Source of the DNA: Bacillota bacterium
GTDB lineage: Bacteria > Bacillota > Negativicutes > Sporomusales > UBA7701
NCBI GenBank assembly: GCA_023415775.1
Contig: JAEZJM010000019.1
Location: 1-64,000 of the forward strand
Reading direction: 5' to 3'
Length of the DNA stretch: 64,000 bases
Within the stretch, counting starts at the first letter, position 1; the number at the start of each line of letters is the position of its first letter. Below are positions 44,481 through 52,046 of the stretch, one piece after another. A program made the translations under genes and the position numbers. The notes beneath the pieces are model-generated. The model saw nothing but the letters and a program-made list of their open reading frames with translations. It had not been told where the DNA came from and did no database searches.

Positions 44481-44579
44481 CTATTTCAACCGCATCAGAT
44501 AAGGGAAGATGAATAACCCAACCGCCAGACCCAGACAGAACACTGTTACTGCCAGGGTAAGTGCGACGGACCCGTGCAT
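44481..44579 (-). CDS. Possible small single-helix membrane protein
   Basis: Minus-strand ORF of 32 codons (35 if GTG 44588 is used): MHGSVALTLAVTVFCLGLAV, then GLFIFPYLMRLK. It is one membrane helix with a basic C-terminus and converges on kdpE. The ribosome site is weak (GGTGA). Pattern suggests a real small membrane protein but no family is recognised. Confidence 0.4.
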   Translation of the reverse strand: MHGSVALTLAVTVFCLGLAVGLFIFPYLMRLK

Positions 44580-44588
44580 GATATTCAC

Positions 44589-44978
44589 CAGCCTTGGACT
44601 TACGGTTTTCACCTTGATGAGCGCGGTAAACTTCGATACCGTGCCTTTCAACTCTTCCGACCAGGAAAAGGGACCTGAGACCTAGTGAAACATGACTTTT
44701 AGAGGATGGGGGACAGGCGGGAACGTTATTATAATAAGGATAGTAAATGAAATAGACTGTCCAGGATATTGGATGATTATACAACTCCTATGCATCATTC
44801 CCGAACTTGGTGGCGAAGAGTTAGAGCAGTATGGGATGCTCTTATCCCCAGACGGGTAAAGTTTGAGAATGGTGAAACCCCTTGTAATTACTGCATTGTC
44901 ATTCCCACACTTTTTTATCTCACTACAACGAACAGGTGAAGATACGGACCGCGATAATATAAAATAAGGTAGGAAGTT
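44589..44978. other. Gene-free stretch at the right edge of the potassium island
   Basis: Lower GC than its surroundings, with no ORF that has a ribosome site and family resemblance. It contains the right 23-bp repeat (44898-44920) and, close to 44960, AT-rich sequence that may hold the promoter of the following gene. Confidence 0.5.
44898..44920 (-). repeat. Right 23-bp inverted repeat of the potassium island
   Basis: Starts GTCATTCCCACAC and ends TTTATCT; exact reverse complement of 33444-33466. The match does not extend on either side. Confidence 0.85.
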
Positions 44979-45317
44979 ATGGAGATTGTTAATATTACGA
45001 CCGGTATGACGCTGGCCAGGGATGCGCGGCTGGCGGACGGTTTTTTCTCCCGTCTTAAGGGCCTGCTGGGGACGAAAAGCCTGCTGCTGGGTGAGGGATT
45101 GGTCATTAGGCCGTGTAACAGCATCCACACCTTCGGCATGAATTATCCCATCGATGTGGTGTTTGCCGCCGACGGCGACCGGGTGGCGCGCACGGTTACC
45201 TGCCTCGAGCCGGGGCGGATGCTCGCGTGTCGCGGCAGCCGCTATGTGGTGGAACTGCCGTCGGGGACTGTGCTCCGCACGGGGACGAAGCCCGGCGATC
45301 AGCTGCGGATCGGATAA
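44979..45317 (+). CDS. DUF192 family protein
   Basis: 112-aa DUF192 protein. Family marks are SRLKGLLGTKSL, GLVIRPCNSIHTFGM (residues about 41-55) and YPIDVVFAADG, with a C-terminal LPSGTVLRTGTKPGDQL. No signal peptide, so cytoplasmic. The family function is not established. In other Bacillota such genes sometimes accompany secretion or pilus loci, but here it stands alone with its own terminator. Confidence 0.88.
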   Translation: MEIVNITTGMTLARDARLADGFFSRLKGLLGTKSLLLGEGLVIRPCNSIHTFGMNYPIDVVFAADGDRVARTVTCLEPGRMLACRGSRYVVELPSGTVLRTGTKPGDQLRIG

Positions 45318-45333
45318 CAACGAAGATATAGGC

Positions 45334-45358
45334 ACCCCTGCCGGGAGGCAGGGGTTTT
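45334..45358 (+). terminator. Terminator after the DUF192 gene
   Basis: ACCCCTGCC-GGGA-GGCAGGGGT stem followed by TTT. Confidence 0.85.
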
Positions 45359-45407
45359 GTGCGTATGGGGCACCGGTTCGGCAATATGCGCAGGGTAGCT
45401 ATTTTAT

Positions 45408-45436
45408 TTGTGTAGCTTTATCCACTATGATACAAT
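45408..45436 (+). promoter_or_regulatory. Promoter upstream of the fold-I decarboxylase
   Basis: TTGTGT (45408-45413), 17 bases, TACAAT (45431-45436). The ~90-base leader contains AAGGAC-AACC-GTCCTT (45471-45486) and then a T6 run at about 45495, which might act as an attenuator. Confidence 0.55.
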
Positions 45437-45529
45437 TAATAATGATTTCTATGGTTAGTGATTACACTAAGGACAACCGTCCTTTGAGTACGGGTTTTTT
45501 CCGTTCCCCATTCCGGGAGGTGAAGACTG

Positions 45530-47005
45530 TTGCCGGGCTATTCGCAAGAAGAAACGCCTCTGCTCGCGGCAATGAAACGCTATGTAGACGATGGGGTTAT
45601 CCCTTTTCATACACCGGGACACAAATTCGGCAAGGGGATGCATCCCCGCCTGGAGAGCATTGTTGGCCGGGCTTCGCTGGAACTGGATCTGGCGCTGCTT
45701 CCCGAGCTGGATGACCTGCACGAGCCCCACGGCTGCATCAAGGCGGCCCAGGATCTGGCGGCCGAGCTTTACGGGGCCGACCACAGCTTTTTTACCGTCA
45801 ACGGTACGACCGGAGGCATTTACGCGATGATTCTGACGGTCGCCGGCCCCGGCGACAAGATTATCGTGCCCCGCAACGCCCACCGGTCGATAATCGGCGG
45901 GGTTATTCTCAACGGGGCGATACCTGTTTTCATGACCCCCGTGGTGGACAAGCATCTCGGCCTTGCCCACGGGGTGACGCCCGAGACGGTGGAGGAGGCT
46001 GTCCACAGGCATCCCGACGCCAAAGGGGTGCTGATTATCAACCCTACATATTACGGGGTTGCCACCGATCTGCGCCGCATCGTCGAGATTGTCCACAACC
46101 GCAATATGCCGGTGGTGGTGGATGAGGCCCATGGCCCGCACCTGCGCTTTTCTCCCCGCCTGCCGCTGCAGGCCCTGGACGCGGGGGCGGATATCTGCGC
46201 CCAGAGCACCCATAAGATCATCGGCGCGCTGACCCAGTGCTCGATGGTCCATTGCCGCGAGGGCCGCGTGAGTGTGCCCCGCCTGAAGGCTATGCTGCAG
46301 CTTGTGCAGTCGACCAGCCCAAATTATCTGCTGATGGCTTCGCTGGATGTGGCCCGCATGCAGATGGCGACCGAGGGCCGTGAGCTGGTGGCGCGGGCGG
46401 TGGAGCTGGCCACTTGGGCGCGGGCGGAGATCAACGATATTCCCGGGCTGTACTGTTTTGGAGCCGACAAGATCGGCACGCCCGGAGTTTACGGTCTCGA
46501 TCCCACCAAGGTGACGGTGACGGTCAAGGGGCTGGGCCTCAAAGGGGCGGAAGCCGAGCGCATCTTGCGCCACGAGTACAAGGTGCAGGTGGAATTGTCC
46601 GATATGTACAACGTCCTATTCCTGATAACGCTGGGCGACGGCGAGTCCGAGACCCGGGCGATGGTGGAGGCGCTGCGCGCCCTGGCGGCCAATCACGCCT
46701 GCCAGCGCGATTTTTCCGCGGTCGAGGATGCTTACAACAGCCTTGATTATCCATCGATTCCCGACCAGGTGCTGTCGCCCCGCCAGGCGCTGTTCGGCCA
46801 CACCAAGACCATCCCTTTCAAACAGGCGGCCGGCCGGGTGTGCGCCGAGATCATCACCTTTTACCCTCCCGGCATCCCGTTGCTCTGCCCCGGTGAGCGC
46901 ATCTCCGCTGAGGTCATTGATTACTGTCTGCGGCTGCAGAAAGCCGGCCTGCATATTTCCGGGCCGGAAGACTATATGTTAAAAACGGTCAAAGTGGTGG
47001 AATAA
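45530..47005 (+). CDS. Orn/Lys/Arg decarboxylase, fold I PLP enzyme (YaaO-like)
   Basis: 491-aa aminotransferase-fold decarboxylase of the short Gram-positive type, without the N-terminal wing domain of E. coli CadA. Marks are PFHTPGHKFGKGMHP (residues about 24-38), NGTTGGIYAMI, VVDEAHGPHLRF and the PLP-Lys motif STHKIIGALTQCSM (about 224-237). It starts at TTG 45530, the only in-frame start with a good ribosome site (GGGAGG). The stop overlaps the tmk ATG. The same neighbour pair (yaaO-tmk) occurs in Bacillus. Substrate may be arginine, lysine or ornithine. Confidence 0.92.
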   Translation: MPGYSQEETPLLAAMKRYVDDGVIPFHTPGHKFGKGMHPRLESIVGRASLELDLALLPELDDLHEPHGCIKAAQDLAAELYGADHSFFTVNGTTGGIYAMILTVAGPGDKIIVPRNAHRSIIGGVILNGAIPVFMTPVVDKHLGLAHGVTPETVEEAVHRHPDAKGVLIINPTYYGVATDLRRIVEIVHNRNMPVVVDEAHGPHLRFSPRLPLQALDAGADICAQSTHKIIGALTQCSMVHCREGRVSVPRLKAMLQLVQSTSPNYLLMASLDVARMQMATEGRELVARAVELATWARAEINDIPGLYCFGADKIGTPGVYGLDPTKVTVTVKGLGLKGAEAERILRHEYKVQVELSDMYNVLFLITLGDGESETRAMVEALRALAANHACQRDFSAVEDAYNSLDYPSIPDQVLSPRQALFGHTKTIPFKQAAGRVCAEIITFYPPGIPLLCPGERISAEVIDYCLRLQKAGLHISGPEDYMLKTVKVVE

Positions 47006-47640
47006 TGGTAGGGATACTGATCACTTTCGAGGGGCCCGACGGCGGGGGCAAGACGACCCAACTGGGCCTCCTGGCGGAGCATCTCCGCCGGCAGGGCCAT
47101 ACCGTCGTCTGCACGCGGGAACCGGGAGGCACGGCGCTGGGGGATAAGATCCGCGATCTGCTGCTTGATCCGTCCAACGCTGCGATGGCCCCGAGCACCG
47201 AGGCGCTGCTGTATATGGCCGACAGGGCCCAGCACGTTGCCGAGGTGATCGCGCCGGCGCTGGCTCGCGGAGAAGTGGTTCTTTCCGACCGCTACACCGA
47301 TTCGACCCTTGTTTATCAGGGAGCGGCCCGCCGCCTGGCGCGGGAGGAACTGGCCGCCATCAATCTGTTTGCAACCGGCGGGGTGGTCCCCGACCTGACA
47401 ATTTTGCTGGACGGCGACGCCGCCACCCTTGGCGGGCGTCTGGCCGACCGCGGCGGCGCCGACCGCATCGAGGGAGAGGCGGCCTGTTTCCACGCCCTGG
47501 TGCGTCAGGGGTTCAAGGAGCTGACCATGGCCGAGCCCGCACGGGTCAAGGCTGTGGCTGCCGACCGCGGCGTAAATGAGGTTCACTTTAAGGTGGTTGA
47601 GGTCGTGGAGGAGTTTTTGCGCAGGAGGGCTTATGGTTAA
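47005..47640 (+). CDS. tmk: Thymidylate kinase
   Basis: 211-aa dTMP kinase giving dTDP. P-loop FEGPDGGGKTTQ (residues 8-19), the DR motif TREPGGTALGDKIRDLLL and the lid region SDRYTDSTLVYQGAARRL are visible. It overlaps both the decarboxylase stop (one base) and the yaaR gene (eight bases). In Bacillus yaaQ (darA, c-di-AMP-binding PII-like) lies between tmk and yaaR; here it is absent. Confidence 0.96.
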   Translation: MVGILITFEGPDGGGKTTQLGLLAEHLRRQGHTVVCTREPGGTALGDKIRDLLLDPSNAAMAPSTEALLYMADRAQHVAEVIAPALARGEVVLSDRYTDSTLVYQGAARRLAREELAAINLFATGGVVPDLTILLDGDAATLGGRLADRGGADRIEGEAACFHALVRQGFKELTMAEPARVKAVAADRGVNEVHFKVVEVVEEFLRRRAYG

Positions 47641-48082
47641 AATAAACAACGTGCGTTCCGGCGGGACGCCGGTGATGCCGGAACGGGAGGCGGCCGGCCA
47701 CCCGGAGAAGGTCGGCGAGCTGTTCACCGCCGATCTGTCGAAGGCCCAGGATTCGCTTTCCAAGGAGAAGATGAACGAGCTGCTGGACAAGATCACCGAG
47801 CAGGGCCGGCGGCTGGGCGAGGTGCCGACCTACGCCGAGCTGAAGGCTTATCGGGAGCTTGTGCGCTCTTTTCTTGCCGAGGCGGTGGGGCAGGCTTACA
47901 CGCTGCAGTCCCAGACAGGCTGGGACCGCCACGGGCGCCAGAAGATGTACGCCGTTGTCAAGGAAATCGACCATCAGTTGGCCGAACTGACAGAGGAAGT
48001 TCGCCACGGGCAAGAGCGACAACTGCAAATCATGGGGCGGCTGGACGCCATCCGCGGCATGCTGGTCGATCTGTACAGTTGA
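47633..48082 (+). CDS. yaaR: YaaR family protein (DUF327)
   Basis: 149-aa conserved protein of unknown function. Family stretch ELKAYRELVRSFLAEAVGQAY (in part about residues 69-88) and GWDRHGRQKMYAVVKEIDHQL are visible. Mostly helical, no signal. ATG 47633 follows GCAGGAGGGC inside the end of tmk. Next gene starts two bases after its stop. Confidence 0.9.
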   Translation: MVKINNVRSGGTPVMPEREAAGHPEKVGELFTADLSKAQDSLSKEKMNELLDKITEQGRRLGEVPTYAELKAYRELVRSFLAEAVGQAYTLQSQTGWDRHGRQKMYAVVKEIDHQLAELTEEVRHGQERQLQIMGRLDAIRGMLVDLYS

Positions 48083-48083
48083 T

Positions 48084-49106
48084 ATGGTTACGCACTGGGA
48101 AGATATCGCCGGTCACGGCGAGGTAACAGCGATGCTGCGCAATATGCTTTCTTCGGGCCGGATGCCCCATGCTATGCTGTTCGTGGGGCCGGCCGGCGTC
48201 GGCAAGATGCTGGCGGCCCGGACGCTTGCGGCTGCGATTCTCTGCGGCGCCGGGGCCGAGCGGTGCGGTGAATGCCCGTCCTGCCGGCTGGTGGCGCAGG
48301 GCGCCCATCCCGATCTTGTAGTGCTGGCAGCGGACGGGGCGAGTCTGAAAATCGACCAGATCAGAGCGCTGCAACACGAGGCGGCGCTCGCGCCATATTA
48401 CGGCGCCGGCCGGGTTTTTCTGATCGAGGAGGCGGAAAGGCTGACGGTCCAGGCGGCCAACAGCTTGCTGAAGATCCTCGAGGAACCTCCGCCCGGGTCG
48501 GTGTTCATCCTGACGGCTGCTTCCCAGTACGCCATGTTGCCGACCGTCGTTTCCCGCTGCCGGGTATTCACGTTCCGGCCGCTGGCGCCGGAGGTTCTCG
48601 CCCGCCTGCTGGCGGCGAGGGGTACGGACGGGACGCGGGCGGCGACGGCGGCCCGCCTGTCCGGGGGCCGGGTCGGCGACGCGCTGGCTTTGCTGGCCGA
48701 AGGGGGCCTGGCGCTCAGAGACGCCGCGCTGGCCGTCGTGGTCGGCCTGCCGACCGGCGGGGCTTCGCTGGTTTGGACACAGGGCGCGGCGCTCGATAAA
48801 TTGTCGGCGCCCGAGCTGACGGCATTTCTCCGCTACCTGAGCCAGGTGCTGCGCGATCTGCTGGTCATCGTCAGCGGCCGGGAGGAGCTGGCGCTCAACA
48901 GCGATGCGGCCGGCGAACTGCGCCGCGCCGCCGCCGACTGGGACGCCCCCCGCCTGGACGAGGCGCTCAGGGCGGTCCGGGACGCCGGCCGCGCGATAGA
49001 AGGAAACGCCAATACCCGCCTCACGCTTGAGGCGATGCTGATACATTTATTAGAAGCGGCAAGGGAGGGAACGCGATATGCAGACCGTCGTCGGAATACG
49101 GTTTAA
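48084..49106 (+). CDS. holB: DNA polymerase III subunit delta'
   Basis: 340-aa clamp-loader subunit. AAA+ domain with a P-loop-like GPAGVGKMLAA (residues about 34-44), zinc-binding cysteines CGECPSC (about 60-66), and EEAERLTVQAANSLLKILEEPPPG with the SRC motif (VVSRCRVF) that supplies a trans arginine finger. The C-terminal ~120 residues form the collar. It overlaps ricT by 29 bases. Confidence 0.93.
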   Translation: MVTHWEDIAGHGEVTAMLRNMLSSGRMPHAMLFVGPAGVGKMLAARTLAAAILCGAGAERCGECPSCRLVAQGAHPDLVVLAADGASLKIDQIRALQHEAALAPYYGAGRVFLIEEAERLTVQAANSLLKILEEPPPGSVFILTAASQYAMLPTVVSRCRVFTFRPLAPEVLARLLAARGTDGTRAATAARLSGGRVGDALALLAEGGLALRDAALAVVVGLPTGGASLVWTQGAALDKLSAPELTAFLRYLSQVLRDLLVIVSGREELALNSDAAGELRRAAADWDAPRLDEALRAVRDAGRAIEGNANTRLTLEAMLIHLLEAAREGTRYADRRRNTV

Positions 49107-49896
49107 GAAAGCTGGCAAGGTTTATTATTTTGACCCCGGGCAGCTCAAGCTGGCGGAGAACGACCACGTGATTGTGGAGACTACGCGGGGACTGGAGTTC
49201 GGCCGGGTGGTCATCGGCCCGCGCGAGGTGAAGGACGAGGATATCGTCGCTCCGCTGAAGCCGGTGCAGCGCAAGGCCACGCCCCAGGATGAGGCCAAGG
49301 TGCGCGACAACGAGGCTAAGGAGGCGGAGGCTTTCCGGGTCTGCCAGCAGAAGATTCAGGCCCACAGTCTGCCGATGAACCTGGTGGATGTCGAGTATAC
49401 TTTCGATGTGAACAAGATTATCTTTTATTTTACCGCCGAGGGCCGGATCGATTTCCGCGAGCTTGTCAAGGATTTGGCGGCGGTGTTCCGTACGCGCATC
49501 GAACTGAGGCAGATCGGGGTGCGGGACGAGGCGAAGATGGTGGGCGGCATCGGCTGCTGCGGGCGGCCGCTGTGCTGCTCGACTTTCCTCGGGGATTTCG
49601 AGCCGGTATCGATCCGCATGGCCAAGGACCAAAACCTGTCCCTCAACCCGACGAAGATTTCCGGCATCTGCGGCCGACTGATGTGCTGCCTGAAGTACGA
49701 GAGCGATTGCTACGGCTCGTGCTGCAAGAAGACGGCCGCCCCGGCGACGGGTCGCGAGGTGATGACGGTGGAGGGCGAAGGCAGGATCGTTGCCGTGAAC
49801 GGCGCGAAGCGGACTGCGTCCGTCAGGCTGAAGGACGGCAAGATGCTGGACATTCCTTGGGAAGAGGTTGTGGAAAAAGAGGAAAATGGCAAATGA
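49078..49896 (+). CDS. ricT: PSP1-domain protein RicT (YaaT)
   Basis: 272-aa protein. In Bacillus RicT works with RicA and RicF in an FeS-containing complex that promotes RNase Y-dependent mRNA processing and sporulation. The PSP1 domain (about residues 60-145) has VGGIGCCGRPLCCSTFL and CGRLMCCLKYE, plus YGSCC, giving many Cys for cluster binding. Start ATG 49078 has AAGGGAGGG upstream and overlaps holB, as in Bacillus. Its frame runs into the methyltransferase gene. Confidence 0.93.
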   Translation: MQTVVGIRFKKAGKVYYFDPGQLKLAENDHVIVETTRGLEFGRVVIGPREVKDEDIVAPLKPVQRKATPQDEAKVRDNEAKEAEAFRVCQQKIQAHSLPMNLVDVEYTFDVNKIIFYFTAEGRIDFRELVKDLAAVFRTRIELRQIGVRDEAKMVGGIGCCGRPLCCSTFLGDFEPVSIRMAKDQNLSLNPTKISGICGRLMCCLKYESDCYGSCCKKTAAPATGREVMTVEGEGRIVAVNGAKRTASVRLKDGKMLDIPWEEVVEKEENGK

Positions 49897-50635
49897 GCTT
49901 TTGCGTCCGGGCGAACGCCTGGACGATTTGCTAATCGGGGAGCTCAAGATTATCCAGCAGGCCGGCCAGTTCCGCTTTTCCCTCGACGCGGTGCTGTTGG
50001 CCCACTTCGCGACGGTGAAGCGGGGCGCGGCTGCGGTCGACCTGGGCGCGGGCACGGGAGTGCTGGGGCTGTTGCTGGCCGAGCGGGGAGCTAAGCGGGT
50101 GACGGGGGTGGAAATAAACCCCGATATGGTGGATATGGCCAGCCGCAGCATCGACGTCAACGGCCTGGGAGACCGTCTGGCGATGGTGTGCGCCGATGTG
50201 CGGGCGATACCGGGCGGCTCTCTCCTGGAGGGGCGGAGCTGCGATCTGGTGGTCGCCAACCCTCCCTACCGGCCGCTGGGCGGCGGAGAGGTCAATCCCC
50301 GGGATGCGCTGGCGTTGGCCCGCCACGAGATTGCCGGCGGGCTGGACGACTTCGTAAGGGCAGCCGCCTTCCTACTGAAGGAAAGGGGCCGTTTCGCGGT
50401 GGTGCACTTGCCGGAGCGGCTCGCCGACGTCGTCGACGCGCTACGGGGGGCGGGGGTCGAGCCAAAAAGGCTGAGGCTGGTGCACCCGGCTCCCGGCAAG
50501 GCGGCCAAGCTGCTGCTGGCAGAGGGGGTGCGCGGCGCCAGGCCCGGCCTGACGGTGGAGCCGCCGCTCTATATTTACGGCGAGGACGGCCGCTACGGCG
50601 GGGAGATAATGGCTTATTACCGGGCGGGTGAATAG
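49886..50635 (+). CDS. tRNA1(Val) (adenine37-N6)-methyltransferase-like protein (YabB-like)
   Basis: 249-aa SAM-dependent methyltransferase. Motif I VDLGAGTGVLGLLLAERG (about residues 53-70), VTGVEINPDMVDMA and the catalytic VVANPPYRP (about 121-129), typical of N6-adenine methylation. The N-terminal RLDDLLIGELKIIQQAGQFR matches the TrmN6/YabB pattern. It overlaps ricT by 11 bases. yabA, which sits between yaaT and yabB in Bacillus, is missing. Confidence 0.9.
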   Translation: MANELLRPGERLDDLLIGELKIIQQAGQFRFSLDAVLLAHFATVKRGAAAVDLGAGTGVLGLLLAERGAKRVTGVEINPDMVDMASRSIDVNGLGDRLAMVCADVRAIPGGSLLEGRSCDLVVANPPYRPLGGGEVNPRDALALARHEIAGGLDDFVRAAAFLLKERGRFAVVHLPERLADVVDALRGAGVEPKRLRLVHPAPGKAAKLLLAEGVRGARPGLTVEPPLYIYGEDGRYGGEIMAYYRAGE

Positions 50636-50636
50636 C

Positions 50637-51485
50637 ATGGAGAAGAAGACCGGCACACTATACCTGTGCGCGACGCCGATCGGCAACCTGGAGGATATAA
50701 CGCTCAGGGGAGTGAGGGTGCTGAAAGAGGCGGCCGTCATCGCCGCCGAGGATACCCGGCATACACGGAAACTGCTCAGCCATTTCGACATCCACACGCC
50801 GCTCGTCAGCTACCATGAGCACAACAAGGCGGCCCGCGGACCGGAACTGGTCGCCCGGCTGCTGACCGGCGAGGATGTGGCGGTGGTCAGCGACGCAGGG
50901 TTGCCGGGGATTTCCGATCCGGGCGCTGATCTGGTGAGGCTGGCGTTGGCGGCGGGGGCGGCGGTGACGCCCGTGCCGGGGGCGAACGCGGCCCTTGCGG
51001 CGCTGGTGGCCTCCGGCCTTGATACTGGCATGTTCTTGTTCGTCGGTTTCCTGCCGCGGGTGGCCAAAAAGCGGCGCGAGCTGGTTGCTTCCCTGGCGGA
51101 GTTGCCGTATACCCTGATTTTCTACGAGTCGCCCCATCGGCTGGCGGCCACGCTGGCCGAGCTGGCGGCGGCGTTCGGCGAGCGCCCGGCGGTCGTGGGC
51201 AGGGAACTGACCAAGAAATTCGAGGAATTCGCCCGCGGTTCGCTGTCTGAGATCGGCAGCCGTTTTGCCGCCCAGGCGCCCCGCGGCGAGATTACGCTGG
51301 TGGTGGCGGGAGGCACGGGGAAGGTTGCGGCGGCGCCAGCCGCTGCTCAGGAGGAGCCGGCGGCGGAGGTGGCGAAGCTGGTGGCTGCGGGGACGGCCAA
51401 GAAGGAGGCCATCAGGCGGGTGGCGACGGAACGTGGTTTGCCGCGCCGTGAGGTTTATCAGGCGGTGGTGGCGGCGGAAAAATAG
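50637..51485 (+). CDS. rsmI: 16S rRNA (cytidine1402-2'-O)-methyltransferase
   Basis: 282-aa tetrapyrrole-methylase-fold enzyme that 2'-O-methylates C1402 of 16S rRNA. Marks are LYLCATPIGNLEDITLRG, AAEDTRHTRKLL, VVSDAGLPGISDPG and FVGFLPR, with FYESPHR. ATG 50637 follows GGGCGGGTGA; GTG 50628 is possible. An Ala-rich linker (about residues 225-245) leads to a C-terminal helical piece (KEAIRRVATERGLPRREVYQ). A terminator shared with abrB follows. Confidence 0.95.
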   Translation: MEKKTGTLYLCATPIGNLEDITLRGVRVLKEAAVIAAEDTRHTRKLLSHFDIHTPLVSYHEHNKAARGPELVARLLTGEDVAVVSDAGLPGISDPGADLVRLALAAGAAVTPVPGANAALAALVASGLDTGMFLFVGFLPRVAKKRRELVASLAELPYTLIFYESPHRLAATLAELAAAFGERPAVVGRELTKKFEEFARGSLSEIGSRFAAQAPRGEITLVVAGGTGKVAAAPAAAQEEPAAEVAKLVAAGTAKKEAIRRVATERGLPRREVYQAVVAAEK

Positions 51486-51513
51486 GCCGCCGGCCGTTTT
51501 CGACGGAAAAACG

Positions 51514-51542
51514 AAAAAAGAGGCCTTTTCAGCCTCTTTTTT
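51514..51542. terminator. Bidirectional terminator between rsmI and abrB
   Basis: AAAAAAGAGGC / GCCTCTTTTTT stem around CTTTTCA; works for both converging genes. Confidence 0.9.
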
Positions 51543-51557
51543 GCCAAACTAAGTATT

Positions 51558-51806
51558 TTAGACTGCCTTTTGTCCCATGGTGGCCATGCATTCTTTACAG
51601 ACGTTTTTGCCGCGGAAATTGGTGATTTCGTCCGCATTACCGCAAAAAACGCAAGCAGGCTCGTATTTGCGGAGGATGATGCGGTCGTTGTCAACGTAGA
51701 TTTCCAGCGCATCTTTCTCTTCGATATCAAGGGTCCGACGGAGCTCGATGGGGATTACGACTCTTCCAAGTTCGTCCACTTTGCGTACGATGCCAGTTGA
51801 TTTCAT
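51558..51806 (-). CDS. abrB: AbrB-type transition-state regulator
   Basis: 82-aa DNA-binding protein. The N-terminal 45 residues (STGIVRKVDELGRVVIPIEL and RRTLDIEEKDALEIYVD) are nearly those of Bacillus AbrB. The C-terminus differs: CVFCGN and CKEC make a probable four-Cys zinc site, common in anaerobic relatives. The start is ATG 51806, with AGGAG upstream on the minus strand; the longer frame contains the promoter. It has a near-consensus promoter and is divergent from metG. Confidence 0.93.
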   Translation of the reverse strand: MKSTGIVRKVDELGRVVIPIELRRTLDIEEKDALEIYVDNDRIILRKYEPACVFCGNADEITNFRGKNVCKECMATMGQKAV

Positions 51807-51857
51807 GTTCAGTTCTCCTTTCGTTTCAACACAATTCGACAAGAAATGTCTACCTAA

Positions 51858-51886
51858 ATAATACCAAATATTACAATGCTTGTCAA
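51858..51886 (-). promoter_or_regulatory. abrB promoter
   Basis: On the minus strand TTGACA (51886-51881), 17 bases, TATTAT (51863-51858); close to the SigA consensus, 51 bases before the abrB start codon. Confidence 0.85.
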
Positions 51887-51951
51887 CCCCTTGTTTTGAC
51901 AACAAAACACATTTTTCCCAACAAATGTTCATTTTTGTCGAAAGCTATTAT

Positions 51952-51980
51952 TTGACATTGCTGGTCAATTTATCTATAAT
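51952..51980 (+). promoter_or_regulatory. metG promoter
   Basis: TTGACA (51952-51957), 17 bases, TATAAT (51975-51980): a perfect SigA consensus. The leader of ~60 bases is too short for a T-box, so metG is probably constitutive. Confidence 0.9.
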
Positions 51981-52046
51981 TGTTGAGAATACAAGCTTTC
52001 TAGCCCCTAGAGGCGCCAGAAAAATTTGTCGATAAGGAGTGCTAAT

